Of a DNA stretch of 28,328 nt, positions 6,293-14,612 are shown in pieces. The translations under genes and the position numbers were made by a program. Within the stretch, counting starts at the first letter, position 1. Every line of letters starts with the position of its first letter. The notes under the pieces are model-generated. The model was not told where the DNA came from, did no database searches, and worked only from the letters and a program-made list of their open reading frames with translations. This stretch comes from CAYYYA01 sp964487895 (GTDB lineage Bacteria > Patescibacteriota > Patescibacteriia > UBA1558 > 2-01-FULL-52-15), in NCBI GenBank assembly GCA_964487895.1, contig CAZASM010000012.1, positions 1 through 28,328 of the forward strand, written 5' to 3'.

Positions 6293-8623
6293 ATGCAGAG
6301 CAAAATTCAATTTCCTGGACTTTCTGATGCTGACGTGGCTCAGCGCATATCTCAGGGTGCTGTGAATCGTATAGAACGACGATCGAGTCGTAGCCTAATG
6401 GAGATTTTTCGCGCTAATATTTTTACCAGATTCAACGCTATTCTTAGTGTACTGCTGCTGGTCATTATATTTGTTGGCTCACTGAAAGACGCGCTTTTTG
6501 GTATTGTACTGGTATTGAACGCGGCAATTGGTATTATTCAAGAGTTACGCGCGAAGTGGACATTAGATCGTTTGTCTCTCCTGAACATATCCGACATAAC
6601 GGTAATCCGCAATGGAAGAAAAATTGTAGTTCATTCTGAACAGGTAGTGTTAGATGATATTGTCGTGATTAATGAAGGTGAGCAAATTATTACCGATGGT
6701 GAGGTGTTGGCGGTAGCTGGACTTGAAATCGATGAGTCACTTCTGACGGGAGAGGCCAAGGCAATTTCAAAAAAAAAGAAAGACTCAGTATTATCTGGAA
6801 GTTTTGTGATTTCAGGAAGTGGTGTTTATAAAGTCACCCAGGTTGGTGATAATGTGTATGCAGCAAAGCTGGCCAAAGAGGCGCGTCAATTCAAGATGGC
6901 TCAGTCAGAATTGCAAGCGGACGTTAATACTATACTCCGTTACATCACCTGGCTGATAATACCGACAGCCTTGATACTTTTTTTGACAGAGAAAAGTATT
7001 TTTAATTCCGTTAATGTTGCGGCAGTGTCCACTGTCGCTGGTCTTGTTGGTATGATCCCGCAAGGGCTGGTTCTTTTAATTAGTATGGTTTTTGCTGTTA
7101 GTATTATTCGCTTAGGAAAACATAACGTGCTCGTACAGGAATTGTCTTCAGTTGAGAGTCTGGCGCGAGTCGATGTCGTTTGTTTTGATAAAACAGGAAC
7201 TCTAACGGAAGGGAAATTTGCTTTCGACCGTTTAGAGATTATCGATAAGTCGCAACCGGCAAAAAATGCTCTTGGAGCACTGGTAGAAGTATTTGCAGAA
7301 TCTTCAGACTCTATGCTGGTAACGATTGCCTCAGCCTGTCCGTCTCCTCGATGGTCAGTAAGTTCCAGTATTCCTTTCTCAGCTCAACGTCGCTGGAGCT
7401 CTGCTACTTTTAAAAACCAGGGAACATGGGTGTTAGGTGCTCCAGAAGTATTGTTTGAGTTTATTGAAAGATCAGATCAAGAGCGAGTTACTTTTGAGCG
7501 TCTAACTAAGGAGGGTGCCCTAGTACTCCTTCTCGCCTCTGCTGATCAAGAAATAAAAGCAGAAAAACTCGCTCACCTAAAGGCGGTGGCCTTTGTGATA
7601 ATTCGTGAACACGTACGTGCTGATGTAGCGGAAGTTCTAGCTTTTTTTCAGGCTCAAGGCGTACAATTGAAAGTTATTTCTGGGGATAATCCTCTGACTG
7701 TAGCTGCAGTTGCTCGTCGTGCTGGGCTCAAGAGTGCGACTCGGGCGGTAGATGCTCAGACTATGCCAGAAGACAGCAAAAAACTTGGGTTGTTTATGGA
7801 GCATAATACCGTCTTTGGCCGAGTTCAGCCGCAGCAGAAAAAAGCCATGATACAGGCCTTACAAGATCTTGGTCATGTAGTTGCAATGCTGGGAGACGGA
7901 GTAAATGATGTACTAGCCATGAAGCAAGCTGATTTAGGTATTGCAGTCGGTTCAGGTGCTACGGCAACTAAGGCTGTGGCGCAAATAATTCTCATCGATG
8001 GACAGTTCAAAACATTGCCACACATAGTAGCAGAAGGTCGCAGGGTGTTGGCCAATATTGAACGTGTCGCTAATCTCTTCGTGACAAAGACAGTCTATGC
8101 AACAGTATTGGTGATCATTGTCAGTCTTGCACAGTGGCCTTTTATGTTATTGCCGAGACACTTTACCTTAATTGATATCTTCACAATTGGTGTACCTGCT
8201 TTTTTTCTCTCGCTCGCTCCAAACATTCAGCGTTATCAGGTCGGTTTTCTTTCTCGGTTATTACGATTTGCTTTGCCTACAGGCTTAATTTTATCTGCAG
8301 CAGTACTTACCAGTACTTTTCTTGCTCGGTTAGACCCTTCATTGACGCTTGAGCAGGAGCGGACGCTGGCGACCATTGTCCTTTCACTTCTAGGCTTATG
8401 TACTCTTACGGTATTTGCAACTCCTCTAATCTCTTGGCGTGGAGTAATGGTAGTCTTCATGGCACTTGGATTGGGCTTAGCTTTTGCGATACCTTACACA
8501 CGAGGTTTCTTTGCTCTCGAGATACCGTCTTTGAGTATTCTACTACAAACAGGAATCGTTGTGATTGTTGCTACAGCTCTGTTGTATATTTTTAGTGTCA
8601 AAAAAACAACCAGCTCACACTGA
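6293..8623 (+). CDS. P-type cation-transporting ATPase, CtpE-like
   Basis: A 776-aa membrane pump that couples ATP hydrolysis to ion transport through a phospho-Asp intermediate. Visible motifs are TGE of the actuator domain (152-154), the M4 segment with PQGL at 256-259, DKTGTLT with phosphorylated Asp at about 299, LGAPE in the nucleotide domain, and hinge GDGVND (534-539). Membrane helices lie near 38-85, 215-275 and in a C-terminal block of about six helices (600-770). The short nucleotide domain and phrases such as LVQELSSVESLARVDVV resemble the actinobacterial CtpE group, whose mycobacterial member is reported to handle calcium. There is no N-terminal heavy-metal domain and no CPC motif, arguing against copper or zinc transport. 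The usual Glu of PEGL is Gln here. The start is supported by a -10 box 5 nt upstream. Substrate is uncertain; calcium is a reasonable guess. Confidence 0.93.
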   Translation: MQSKIQFPGLSDADVAQRISQGAVNRIERRSSRSLMEIFRANIFTRFNAILSVLLLVIIFVGSLKDALFGIVLVLNAAIGIIQELRAKWTLDRLSLLNISDITVIRNGRKIVVHSEQVVLDDIVVINEGEQIITDGEVLAVAGLEIDESLLTGEAKAISKKKKDSVLSGSFVISGSGVYKVTQVGDNVYAAKLAKEARQFKMAQSELQADVNTILRYITWLIIPTALILFLTEKSIFNSVNVAAVSTVAGLVGMIPQGLVLLISMVFAVSIIRLGKHNVLVQELSSVESLARVDVVCFDKTGTLTEGKFAFDRLEIIDKSQPAKNALGALVEVFAESSDSMLVTIASACPSPRWSVSSSIPFSAQRRWSSATFKNQGTWVLGAPEVLFEFIERSDQERVTFERLTKEGALVLLLASADQEIKAEKLAHLKAVAFVIIREHVRADVAEVLAFFQAQGVQLKVISGDNPLTVAAVARRAGLKSATRAVDAQTMPEDSKKLGLFMEHNTVFGRVQPQQKKAMIQALQDLGHVVAMLGDGVNDVLAMKQADLGIAVGSGATATKAVAQIILIDGQFKTLPHIVAEGRRVLANIERVANLFVTKTVYATVLVIIVSLAQWPFMLLPRHFTLIDIFTIGVPAFFLSLAPNIQRYQVGFLSRLLRFALPTGLILSAAVLTSTFLARLDPSLTLEQERTLATIVLSLLGLCTLTVFATPLISWRGVMVVFMALGLGLAFAIPYTRGFFALEIPSLSILLQTGIVVIVATALLYIFSVKKTTSSH

Positions 8624-8632
8624 TTGTTTTTT
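8600..8632. terminator. Bidirectional terminator between the convergent ATPase and pth genes
   Basis: AAAAAACAA (8601-8609) pairs with TTGTTTTTT (8624-8632); after one C/A mismatch CAG pairs with CTG around loop CTCACA. T-runs follow on both strands, fitting the convergent gene ends at 8623 and 8636. The stem is AT-rich, so strength is uncertain. Confidence 0.6.
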
Positions 8633-8635
8633 ATT

Positions 8636-9208
8636 TTACTCTGGTTTTGATCCGTTGAAATTCGTCGCTGCTTTGGCCAATCCTTCTAGAAGATATGATT
8701 CTAGACAGAGAATGCCCCTTTCAATAGTGTCTGTGATAATTCTTTTCTGAACTGTAGGGATTTTGGTTAGGACGAATTTTTCTGACGGACCTTTTTGTGG
8801 TCCGATTCCGAGCCGCAGCCGTGTGAAATCACTGGAACCGAGATGTTCTGTAACCGATTTGATGCCATTGTGCCCACCACTAGATGTATTGACGGCTATT
8901 CGTAGTCGACCGACATCAAGGGATAGGTCATCATAGGCGACTACAATATTTTTCGCTGGTATTTTGAAATAAGCAGCTAGAGCTTTCACTGCCTGACCAG
9001 ACTCATTCATATAGGTTAGTGGTTTGATCAAGATGAGTTTCTGACCACCTAACTCTAGTTCAGTCATCATGGCGGTTTGTTTGAATGACTCCCAACGACA
9101 GCGCATTTTTTGCGCTAGAGCATCGACGAAGAGGTAGCCTAGATTATGACGGGTAGCCAAGTATTTTTCGTCGGGATTACCCAAGCCGACGACGAGAGAC
9201 GTTTTCAT
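8636..9208 (-). CDS. pth: Peptidyl-tRNA hydrolase
   Basis: Pth releases tRNA from peptidyl-tRNA dropped by stalled ribosomes. The 190-aa protein is normal in length and carries the family's catalytic set: VGLGNPDEKYLATRHN at the N-terminus with Asn11 and the catalytic His21, TYMNESGQ with Asn68, YDDLSL with Asp93, and SSGGHNGIKS with Asn114. Its ATG overlaps the der stop codon as ATGA, so the two genes should be translationally coupled. It is the last gene of the LCP-der-pth run and ends at the shared terminator with the ATPase gene. Confidence 0.97.
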   Translation of the reverse strand: MKTSLVVGLGNPDEKYLATRHNLGYLFVDALAQKMRCRWESFKQTAMMTELELGGQKLILIKPLTYMNESGQAVKALAAYFKIPAKNIVVAYDDLSLDVGRLRIAVNTSSGGHNGIKSVTEHLGSSDFTRLRLGIGPQKGPSEKFVLTKIPTVQKRIITDTIERGILCLESYLLEGLAKAATNFNGSKPE

Positions 9209-10524
9209 GCGTTAGTAATTTTAGAGACATAAATTTTGATTGGTGTACCAGTAAAACCAAATTTCGCTCGTAAACCTTTTTCTAAATATTTCAAATAGGA
9301 AGAATGTAAATCAGTTTTGTACTTAATCTTCACTTCAAAAGTAGGAGGGTTTTCACCCATTTGGCGAAAGTGATAGATATAAGGATGACGTGTACCACTG
9401 CCTTTAGACGGACCATGATTGGTTAACATGTGCTTCAAGAATTTATCACAGGCGTTATCATCGATACGACGAGAGCGCTCTTGGTAGACTTGGAGAATGT
9501 GATCAAGTAGTTGACGTCGTTTAGTCTTTTGCTTAGCAGACATGAAAACAAGCGGTGCCCAATGCAACCATTGGAAAAATCTGCGGTAAGAGTCAGTTAG
9601 TTTCTTATTGGCCATTGTATCTTTCTTTTCTAGCAGGTCCCATTTATTACCGACGAGGACGACAGATGCTCCAGTTGCTACAATGATGTCACCCAGATGT
9701 TTGTCTTGAAAGTTTAGCGGTTTATCTGCTTCGGTCATGAAGACGACAACGTCAGCTCGTTCAATGGAAGCGCGAGCTTGATCCATGGAGATATTTTTGA
9801 ACTCATCATGACGGAATTTCTCACGGCTGATACCGGCAGTATCAATGAAAGTGAAGCTTTGGTCATGATAGCGCATCTCGACATCGTGCGAGTCACGCGT
9901 CGTGTGTGGTTGGGGAGAGACGATGACACGTTCATCATTGACTAGAGAGTTAATCAAAGAAGATTTGCCAACATTTGGTTTGCCGATGATAGCAACTTTA
10001 ATGGTATTTACTTCTTGGACGTGAGAGCCTTTGGCGCGTTTCATCACTTCATCGAGCAAGTCTCCAGTACCAGAACCATTGGCAGCAGAGACTGGCAGAG
10101 GGTCGCCAAGGCCAAACTTTTGAAACTCCGCTGAAGCCTGACGCCATTTGAGTGAGTCAGCTTTGTTCGCTACCACAATGACTTGGCTTCTGTGTTTGCG
10201 GAGCCACTTAGCAATTTCGGTGTCTTGGGGGGTGATCCCAATCTTAGTGTCCACGACAAATAAAATTAAATCAGATTCATGTAAACCTTTGAGAGCTTGT
10301 TTGGCAATTTCTAGTTCAATCGGATCTTCAGTATTAACATCTAGACCGCCACTGTCGACCAGAATAACTTCTTTACCACTCCAAGTAACTGTTGTTTCTT
10401 TACGATCACGTGTTGTACCAGAACGAGGAGAAACCAAAGCTTGTCGCGTAGAACTTAGGCGATTAAAGAGAGTTGATTTGCCGACATTAGCTCGGCCGAG
10501 GATGAGTACTTTGGGGAGTTTCAT
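9205..10524 (-). CDS. der: Ribosome biogenesis GTPase Der (EngA)
   Basis: Der is a double GTPase needed for 50S subunit assembly. With the start at ATG 10522-10524 the protein is 439 aa and begins MKLPKVLILGRANVGKS. G domain 1 shows GRANVGKST, DSGG and NKAD; G domain 2 shows GKPNVGKSS, DTAG and NKWD; a KH-like C-terminal domain follows (HFRQMGENPPTFEVK). The frame is open 41 codons further upstream, but that extension is low-complexity, overlaps the end of the upstream gene and precedes the normal Der N-terminus, so it is rejected. There is no SD. The stop overlaps the pth start by ATGA. Confidence 0.97.
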   Translation of the reverse strand: MKLPKVLILGRANVGKSTLFNRLSSTRQALVSPRSGTTRDRKETTVTWSGKEVILVDSGGLDVNTEDPIELEIAKQALKGLHESDLILFVVDTKIGITPQDTEIAKWLRKHRSQVIVVANKADSLKWRQASAEFQKFGLGDPLPVSAANGSGTGDLLDEVMKRAKGSHVQEVNTIKVAIIGKPNVGKSSLINSLVNDERVIVSPQPHTTRDSHDVEMRYHDQSFTFIDTAGISREKFRHDEFKNISMDQARASIERADVVVFMTEADKPLNFQDKHLGDIIVATGASVVLVGNKWDLLEKKDTMANKKLTDSYRRFFQWLHWAPLVFMSAKQKTKRRQLLDHILQVYQERSRRIDDNACDKFLKHMLTNHGPSKGSGTRHPYIYHFRQMGENPPTFEVKIKYKTDLHSSYLKYLEKGLRAKFGFTGTPIKIYVSKITNA

Positions 10525-10526
10525 GA

Positions 10527-10580
10527 GTATATTGGTAGATAGTAGCTTGGTAGAAGGTAGATTAGTAGATGGGTAGTTTG
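10527..10580. repeat. Degenerate word-like repeat upstream of der
   Basis: The spacer between the LCP stop and the der ATG consists of variants of TTGGTAG, AGTAG and GGTAGA repeated about eight times with irregular spacing. It is not a clean tandem array. Similar low-complexity spacers with other words lie at 12967-13020, 14432-14462, 15437-15515 and 15865-15948. Confidence 0.6.
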
Positions 10581-10606
10581 GTAGCCTTGGAAGGCAATCG
10601 TAAACC

Positions 10607-12157
10607 CTACAGGTCTGTGGCTGGCGCGTCAAGGAGATAATCTGCACCGGCTGGAGTAGTGGTGCTCGTCGAAGTCGGTGCTACAGTTTGGATAATTTGG
10701 TTCACCTTGGTTGATTCTGGTTGATAATTTGCACCCAAGATGACCAAGAAATCTAAGTTTTTGACCTGACCCTTGGCATCGACGAAATCCCAAGCCTTAG
10801 CTACAGTATAGCTCAAAAGTTCGATTGGCACATTCTCTTTGGCCGTGACACCATAGAAATCTTCTAAAGCTTTGCGAGTTTTTGGCTTGGCGCCTCGTGT
10901 GTAGTCATAGATGGTGGTTGTGAGATAGTCTGTGGTATTGGCATTACCGAAGCGTTGGACAGCTACGCCAGCTTTGCCTAGTTCATTAGCTGATAGGGTA
11001 GCAAGACCAGGAGTCTTAGTGCCATTTTGTAAAATAATTTGAGCACCTTCATCTGACAGTTCAGGCCGGTCAAAAATATGAAGAAACATTGTTTGTAATT
11101 CTTGATAGCTGCCAGTGCGCGGTTGTAAGATATAGGCGCCATCAAAAGCTGAGATACCACCAATCAAGAAGTTCCCTGGACCGTCATCTAATACTTGGTG
11201 GATGATAGCAGAGCTATCGAGATTTTTGAGCATTTGAGCTAGCTTTACAGCTTCCCATGGTTCCATATCTGTGGCTGTTGATTCCGCGACCAGTGAGAAG
11301 AGACTAGTAATCTTGACTGGGTTAATTAAAGTATCAAAAGAAGTCAGCTTATCTTTCAAAGCAATCATGATTTTCTGTTGTCTTTTGGAGCGAGCAAAGT
11401 CTGAACCCTCGCCATTGTTACCATGACGGGAGCGAGCGTAACGCAGGGCTGTCAGACCGTCCATTTTTTGCTTACCAGCTTTGAAAGAAACAGTATTTAT
11501 TTTGTAGTCAGCTGTGGGGAACTGATTATCAGTGAATTCACGTTCAACTTCTACAGTAATACCACCCACTTGATCAATAATTTTGACGAAACCTTGAAAA
11601 TCTATAGTCGCCATGTAATTAATCTCCTGACCGAAAGCAGAAGCAAAAACTTTTTTCTCTTGTTCAAAAGCATAATCTTTACCCTTTTCAGCTGCTAGGG
11701 CATAGACACTATTAATTTTGCGATAGGTACCATCACCGAAAGGAACGATCAAATCACGGGGAATAGAAATCAAAGCAACCTGCCCAGTACTTGGTTTAAC
11801 GCTGGCGAGGATAATAGTATCGGACAAAAATGGTCCCTCGTGGCCAGGACCACCCATACCAAGTAAGACGAAATTAATTCGATCTTGAGACTCTCCTTTA
11901 AGTTGGTTGCTAGAACTATCAAAAATATGGCTGATCTGTCTAATGATGAAACCATTTTGGATACCACTAAAAAAATTTTTGGTGCCATAGCTAATAATAC
12001 CCGTTAGCGACCAGATAACGATAATCAGTAAAATAAAGAGGCAGGAGAAAAACTTAGTTTTTGATCTGCCTGCTCGTCGACCGCTACGATATTCTGGTGA
12101 GTTGGTGGATGACGTCTCGGTTGACGAATTGAAATTATGATGTTGTAAATCGCTCAT
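10607..12157 (-). CDS. LytR-CpsA-Psr (LCP) family glycopolymer transferase
   Basis: LCP enzymes move lipid-linked glycopolymers onto peptidoglycan outside the cytoplasmic membrane. The 516-aa protein has a short cytoplasmic N-terminus, one membrane helix (about 36-58), and an LCP domain (about 90-290). The LCP domain has the expected conserved Asp and Arg residues in SDTIILASVKP, ISIPRDL and RYARSRHGNNGEGSDFARS. A LytR_C-type domain (about 368-440, AQIILQNGTKTPGLA onwards) follows and then a Ser/Thr-rich tail. The start at 12155-12157 has no SD, but a strong TTGACT-17-TATAAT promoter lies just upstream. It heads the minus-strand run with der and pth, 82 nt before der. The likely role is anchoring of surface polymers; the actual polymer is unknown. 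Confidence 0.93.
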   Translation of the reverse strand: MSDLQHHNFNSSTETSSTNSPEYRSGRRAGRSKTKFFSCLFILLIIVIWSLTGIISYGTKNFFSGIQNGFIIRQISHIFDSSSNQLKGESQDRINFVLLGMGGPGHEGPFLSDTIILASVKPSTGQVALISIPRDLIVPFGDGTYRKINSVYALAAEKGKDYAFEQEKKVFASAFGQEINYMATIDFQGFVKIIDQVGGITVEVEREFTDNQFPTADYKINTVSFKAGKQKMDGLTALRYARSRHGNNGEGSDFARSKRQQKIMIALKDKLTSFDTLINPVKITSLFSLVAESTATDMEPWEAVKLAQMLKNLDSSAIIHQVLDDGPGNFLIGGISAFDGAYILQPRTGSYQELQTMFLHIFDRPELSDEGAQIILQNGTKTPGLATLSANELGKAGVAVQRFGNANTTDYLTTTIYDYTRGAKPKTRKALEDFYGVTAKENVPIELLSYTVAKAWDFVDAKGQVKNLDFLVILGANYQPESTKVNQIIQTVAPTSTSTTTPAGADYLLDAPATDL

Positions 12158-12172
12158 GAATGTCTATGGGGC

Positions 12173-12201
12173 ATTATACTCAAGAAAGCGCCCTGAGTCA
12201 A
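12173..12201 (-). promoter_or_regulatory. Promoter of the LCP-der-pth run
   Basis: On the minus strand TTGACT (12196-12201) and a perfect TATAAT (12173-12178) are 17 bp apart. The -10 ends 15 nt before the ATG, giving a leader of about 8 nt. Confidence 0.7.
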
Positions 12202-12265
12202 AATTATGAGAGTCGGCCTATGAGCTTCCTTTTGCGAGCCGTATAGACGGCGTGGCAATCTAGTT

Positions 12266-12332
12266 GATGTAATAAAAAGCTAGATCGCTTCGACTGATGA
12301 TTACATCTGTCTCGCGAATGGTAAGCGATCTA
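12266..12332. repeat. Two interleaved inverted repeats in the LCP/lepB intergenic region
   Basis: GATGTAAT (12266-12273) is complementary to ATTACATC (12300-12307). TAGATCGCTT (12281-12290) is complementary to AAGCGATCTA (12323-12332). The arms interleave as A-B-A'-B', the layout of a pseudoknot or of two mutually exclusive hairpins. They lie between the divergent promoters. The rest of the 12158-12402 gap holds those promoters and a small GCCG/CGGC hairpin at 12238-12251; no coding potential is seen. Confidence 0.5.
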
Positions 12333-12342
12333 CTTTTGGTAT

Positions 12343-12371
12343 TTGCATTGCCATATTCCTTCTGTTATAAT
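12343..12371 (+). promoter_or_regulatory. lepB promoter
   Basis: TTGCAT (12343-12348), a 17-bp spacer and TATAAT (12366-12371), preceded by an extended -10 TGT, predict a start near 12378. The leader of about 25 nt is A-rich with no SD. Confidence 0.65.
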
Positions 12372-12402
12372 AGTCATACAAAATTAAAAAATATCAGTAA
12401 AT

Positions 12403-12966
12403 ATGGCAGTTTCATCTAATATCAACTCTAGTTTGAAAGCCTTCGGTGGTTTAGTTTTAGAAACTGCTAAAGTAGTGTTAATTTCTTTGGCTATTATTTT
12501 GCCGATTCGTTGGTTCTTGGTTCAGCCATTTTACGTTGAAGGCGCTTCCATGGAGCCGACATTCAGTTCTAATGAGTATTTATTGGTTGATGAGTTGAGC
12601 TATCGTTTTGAAGCGCCGAAACGGGGAGAGGTCGTGGTATTCCGATACCCTCGAGACCCACGTCAATATTTCATTAAACGAGTAATGGGTTTGCCCGGTG
12701 AAACGATTGCTATCAAAAAAGGTGAGTTGTATATTAATGATCAGCCAATTCGTGAAAATTATTTAGATGAGTTTCGTATTGGCGATTCTACGATAGATTC
12801 TATCACGCTAGCAGCCGATCAGTATTGGTTGATGGGAGATAATAGAGCGAATAGTTTGGACTCGCGTATCTTCGGAGCAGTGGACAAAAAGTTTATTGTT
12901 GGTAAAGTATGGTTCCGTGGCTGGCCAGCTGACAAGTTTAGCTTCTTTCAAATACCACAGTATTAA
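12403..12966 (+). CDS. lepB: Signal peptidase I
   Basis: LepB cleaves signal peptides from secreted proteins at the outer face of the membrane. The 187-aa protein has one membrane helix (about residues 20-40). It has the catalytic serine in GASMEPTF (Ser49), the catalytic lysine in YFIKRVMGLPGE (Lys92), and the conserved GDNRANSLDSR block. It is of the short Gram-positive-like type. It has its own promoter and an A-rich leader without SD, and is followed by a terminator, so it is a single-gene unit. Plausible substrates in this window are the two surface proteins at 16428 and 17936, whose signal peptides end in AQA. Confidence 0.96.
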   Translation: MAVSSNINSSLKAFGGLVLETAKVVLISLAIILPIRWFLVQPFYVEGASMEPTFSSNEYLLVDELSYRFEAPKRGEVVVFRYPRDPRQYFIKRVMGLPGETIAIKKGELYINDQPIRENYLDEFRIGDSTIDSITLAADQYWLMGDNRANSLDSRIFGAVDKKFIVGKVWFRGWPADKFSFFQIPQY

Positions 12967-13020
12967 ATCCGAAACCCTAAATTCGAAATTCGAAAATAGA
13001 AAGACGGAAATATTCCTTTA
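12967..13020. repeat. Degenerate word-like repeat after lepB
   Basis: The stretch is built of words such as AAATTCG, CCGAAA and AATAGAAAGA. It has no coding potential and lies directly after the lepB stop, before its terminator. Confidence 0.45.
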
Positions 13021-13032
13021 TTCTTAATTCTT

Positions 13033-13080
13033 CCCGCCTCGACTCGCTTTCGCCTGTCGACGCGAGGCGGGCTTTCTTCA
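13033..13080 (+). terminator. lepB terminator
   Basis: CCCGCCTCG (13033-13041) pairs perfectly with CGAGGCGGG (13063-13071). It is followed by CTTTCTTCATTTTT. The loop is long (21 nt) and may fold further. Confidence 0.7.
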
Positions 13081-13096
13081 TTTTTAATTTACGCCG

Positions 13097-14416
13097 ATGC
13101 CAAAAAAATCCTCAGGAAAAAAAGACACCTTCGTGAACCTTCGCGGTATGAAGGACATCTTACCCAGCGAACAACGATACTGGGATTTTATTTTTAACCG
13201 GGTTCAACAATTCGCTCGTGATTATGGCTTTCAACGGATTGAAACTCCTGTTTTAGAAGCTGCCTCACTGTTTACTCATTCTGTTGGTACTGAGACAGAC
13301 ATAGTCAGTAAAGAAATGTATGCCTTCGTCGATCAAGGTGGGGAGAAAATTGCCTTACGACCCGAGGGCACTGCTGGGGTTGCTCGTTCTTATATAGAAC
13401 ATGGCATGTTGAATCAGCCGCAGCCAGTCAAATTATTTTACTATGGCCCAATGTTTCGTCATGATCGTCCGCAAGCAGGCCGTCAACGTCAATTCTGGCA
13501 GTACGGTTTCGAGATTATCGGCGAGCAAAATGCTGTGACCGACGCTCAGCTCATTACTATGAGCTATAAATTTTATGCCGAGTTAGGCTTGTCTATTCAG
13601 GTAGAGATTAATAGCGTTGGTTGTCAGCAATGTCGACCTGGTTATTTGAAAGCTCTGATAGTGTATTTAAAGAATATCAAAAAAGATCTGTGTGAAGATT
13701 GCCAGGTTCGTATGTTAAAAAATCCTTTACGAGTTTTGGATTGTAAAGTAAAACAATGTGAGGATTTGATGGTTGATGCACCGCAGATATTAGATCACCT
13801 ATGTACTGAATGTAAAGATCACTTTGTCCTAGTATTAGAATATTTGGATGAGCTAGAAGTTAAATATAACCTCAACGCCAAGATTGTCCGTGGTTTGGAT
13901 TATTACTCCAAAACCGCTTGGGAACTATTTGAAATGGGTAAAGATGGTCAGCAGGATGCTCTGGGAGGCGGCGGGCGTTATGACGGGTTGATTCAGCAGC
14001 TTGGTGGACGCGCTACTCCGGCTGTAGGTTTTGCTTGTGGTATTGAGCGCGCTATAACTCGGTTCAAGACCAATGATATTGCTGTTCTACCTATTGTGGC
14101 TCCTCAGCTCTATATTGCTCAGCTCGGTCTGGAAGCACGTAAGAAATGTTTGCGCTTATATGAAACCTTATTGCGCAAAGGTTATACTGCAGCCGAATCT
14201 TTCTCCAAGTCTAGTTTGAAAGATCAGCTGGAGCTGGCGAACAAGCTGGGAGTGAAATATTCGCTCATCATTGGTCAGAAAGAAATGGTCGATGGTACTG
14301 TGCTGATCCGTGATATGGAAAGCGGTAACCAAGAAGTCGTTGATTTCAATAAAATTCAGGATTACGTGGCTAAGCTGCTATCTGCTGAGGTGAGGAATGG
14401 CAGGGTTGAAGACTAG
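13097..14416 (+). CDS. hisS: Histidyl-tRNA synthetase
   Basis: HisRS charges tRNA-His. The 439-aa class II synthetase shows the expected blocks in order: LRGMKDILP near the N-terminus, LRPEGTAGVARSYIEHGM, the motif 2 region MFRHDRPQAGRQRQFWQYGFEIIG, GLDYYSKTAWELF, GGGGRYDGL and motif 3 GFACGIERAI. A C-terminal anticodon-binding domain (about 340-430) follows. The insertion domain carries CxxC pairs (GCQQC, CEDC, CTEC) as in many bacterial HisRS. The start ATG 13097 has no SD and no clear promoter was found. It ends at TAG and is followed by a small hairpin (14417-14431) and a terminator. Confidence 0.97.
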   Translation: MPKKSSGKKDTFVNLRGMKDILPSEQRYWDFIFNRVQQFARDYGFQRIETPVLEAASLFTHSVGTETDIVSKEMYAFVDQGGEKIALRPEGTAGVARSYIEHGMLNQPQPVKLFYYGPMFRHDRPQAGRQRQFWQYGFEIIGEQNAVTDAQLITMSYKFYAELGLSIQVEINSVGCQQCRPGYLKALIVYLKNIKKDLCEDCQVRMLKNPLRVLDCKVKQCEDLMVDAPQILDHLCTECKDHFVLVLEYLDELEVKYNLNAKIVRGLDYYSKTAWELFEMGKDGQQDALGGGGRYDGLIQQLGGRATPAVGFACGIERAITRFKTNDIAVLPIVAPQLYIAQLGLEARKKCLRLYETLLRKGYTAAESFSKSSLKDQLELANKLGVKYSLIIGQKEMVDGTVLIRDMESGNQEVVDFNKIQDYVAKLLSAEVRNGRVED

Positions 14417-14462
14417 GGACGCTGAGCGTCCTGAGTAGAAAGTAGTAAGTAGAAAGAAGAAA
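14417..14462. repeat. Hairpin plus degenerate word-like repeat after hisS
   Basis: GGACGC-TGA-GCGTCC (14417-14431) is a perfect 6-bp hairpin immediately after the hisS stop. It is followed by a low-complexity run built of AGTAGAAAG and AGTAAG words up to about 14462. No T-tract follows the first hairpin. Confidence 0.5.
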
Positions 14463-14463
14463 G

Positions 14464-14489
14464 GGGCAGACTACGGTTTGCTCTTTTTT
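14464..14489 (+). terminator. hisS terminator
   Basis: GGGCAG (14464-14469) pairs with TTGCTC (14478-14483, two G-T pairs) around a short loop and is followed directly by six T. The stem is short but the T-tract is good. Confidence 0.65.
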
Positions 14490-14530
14490 GTTAATTCGGA
14501 ATGAAAGGCTCTGCTACCTCTTTTTTCGCG

Positions 14531-14559
14531 TTGACAATGTGTCTCTTCAGGAGTATATT
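14531..14559 (+). promoter_or_regulatory. Promoter of small cassette A
   Basis: TTGACA (14531-14536), a 17-bp spacer and TATATT (14554-14559) give a predicted start near 14566. A second -10-like TATACT at 14583-14588 has no good -35 box. Confidence 0.65.
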
Positions 14560-14612
14560 GCTCAATCAACTACGTTCCGTTGTATACTCACACCTGTCTC
14601 ATGGAGGTTCAC

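Noticed and set aside
6105..6300. tRNA gene as an integration site of a mobile element
   Set aside because: No direct repeat of the tRNA 3' end and no integrase or transposase are found in the window.
10525..10647. Open frame extending der 41 codons upstream
   Set aside because: The extension is low-complexity, overlaps the end of the LCP gene and precedes the normal Der N-terminus (MKLPKVLILGRANVGKS).
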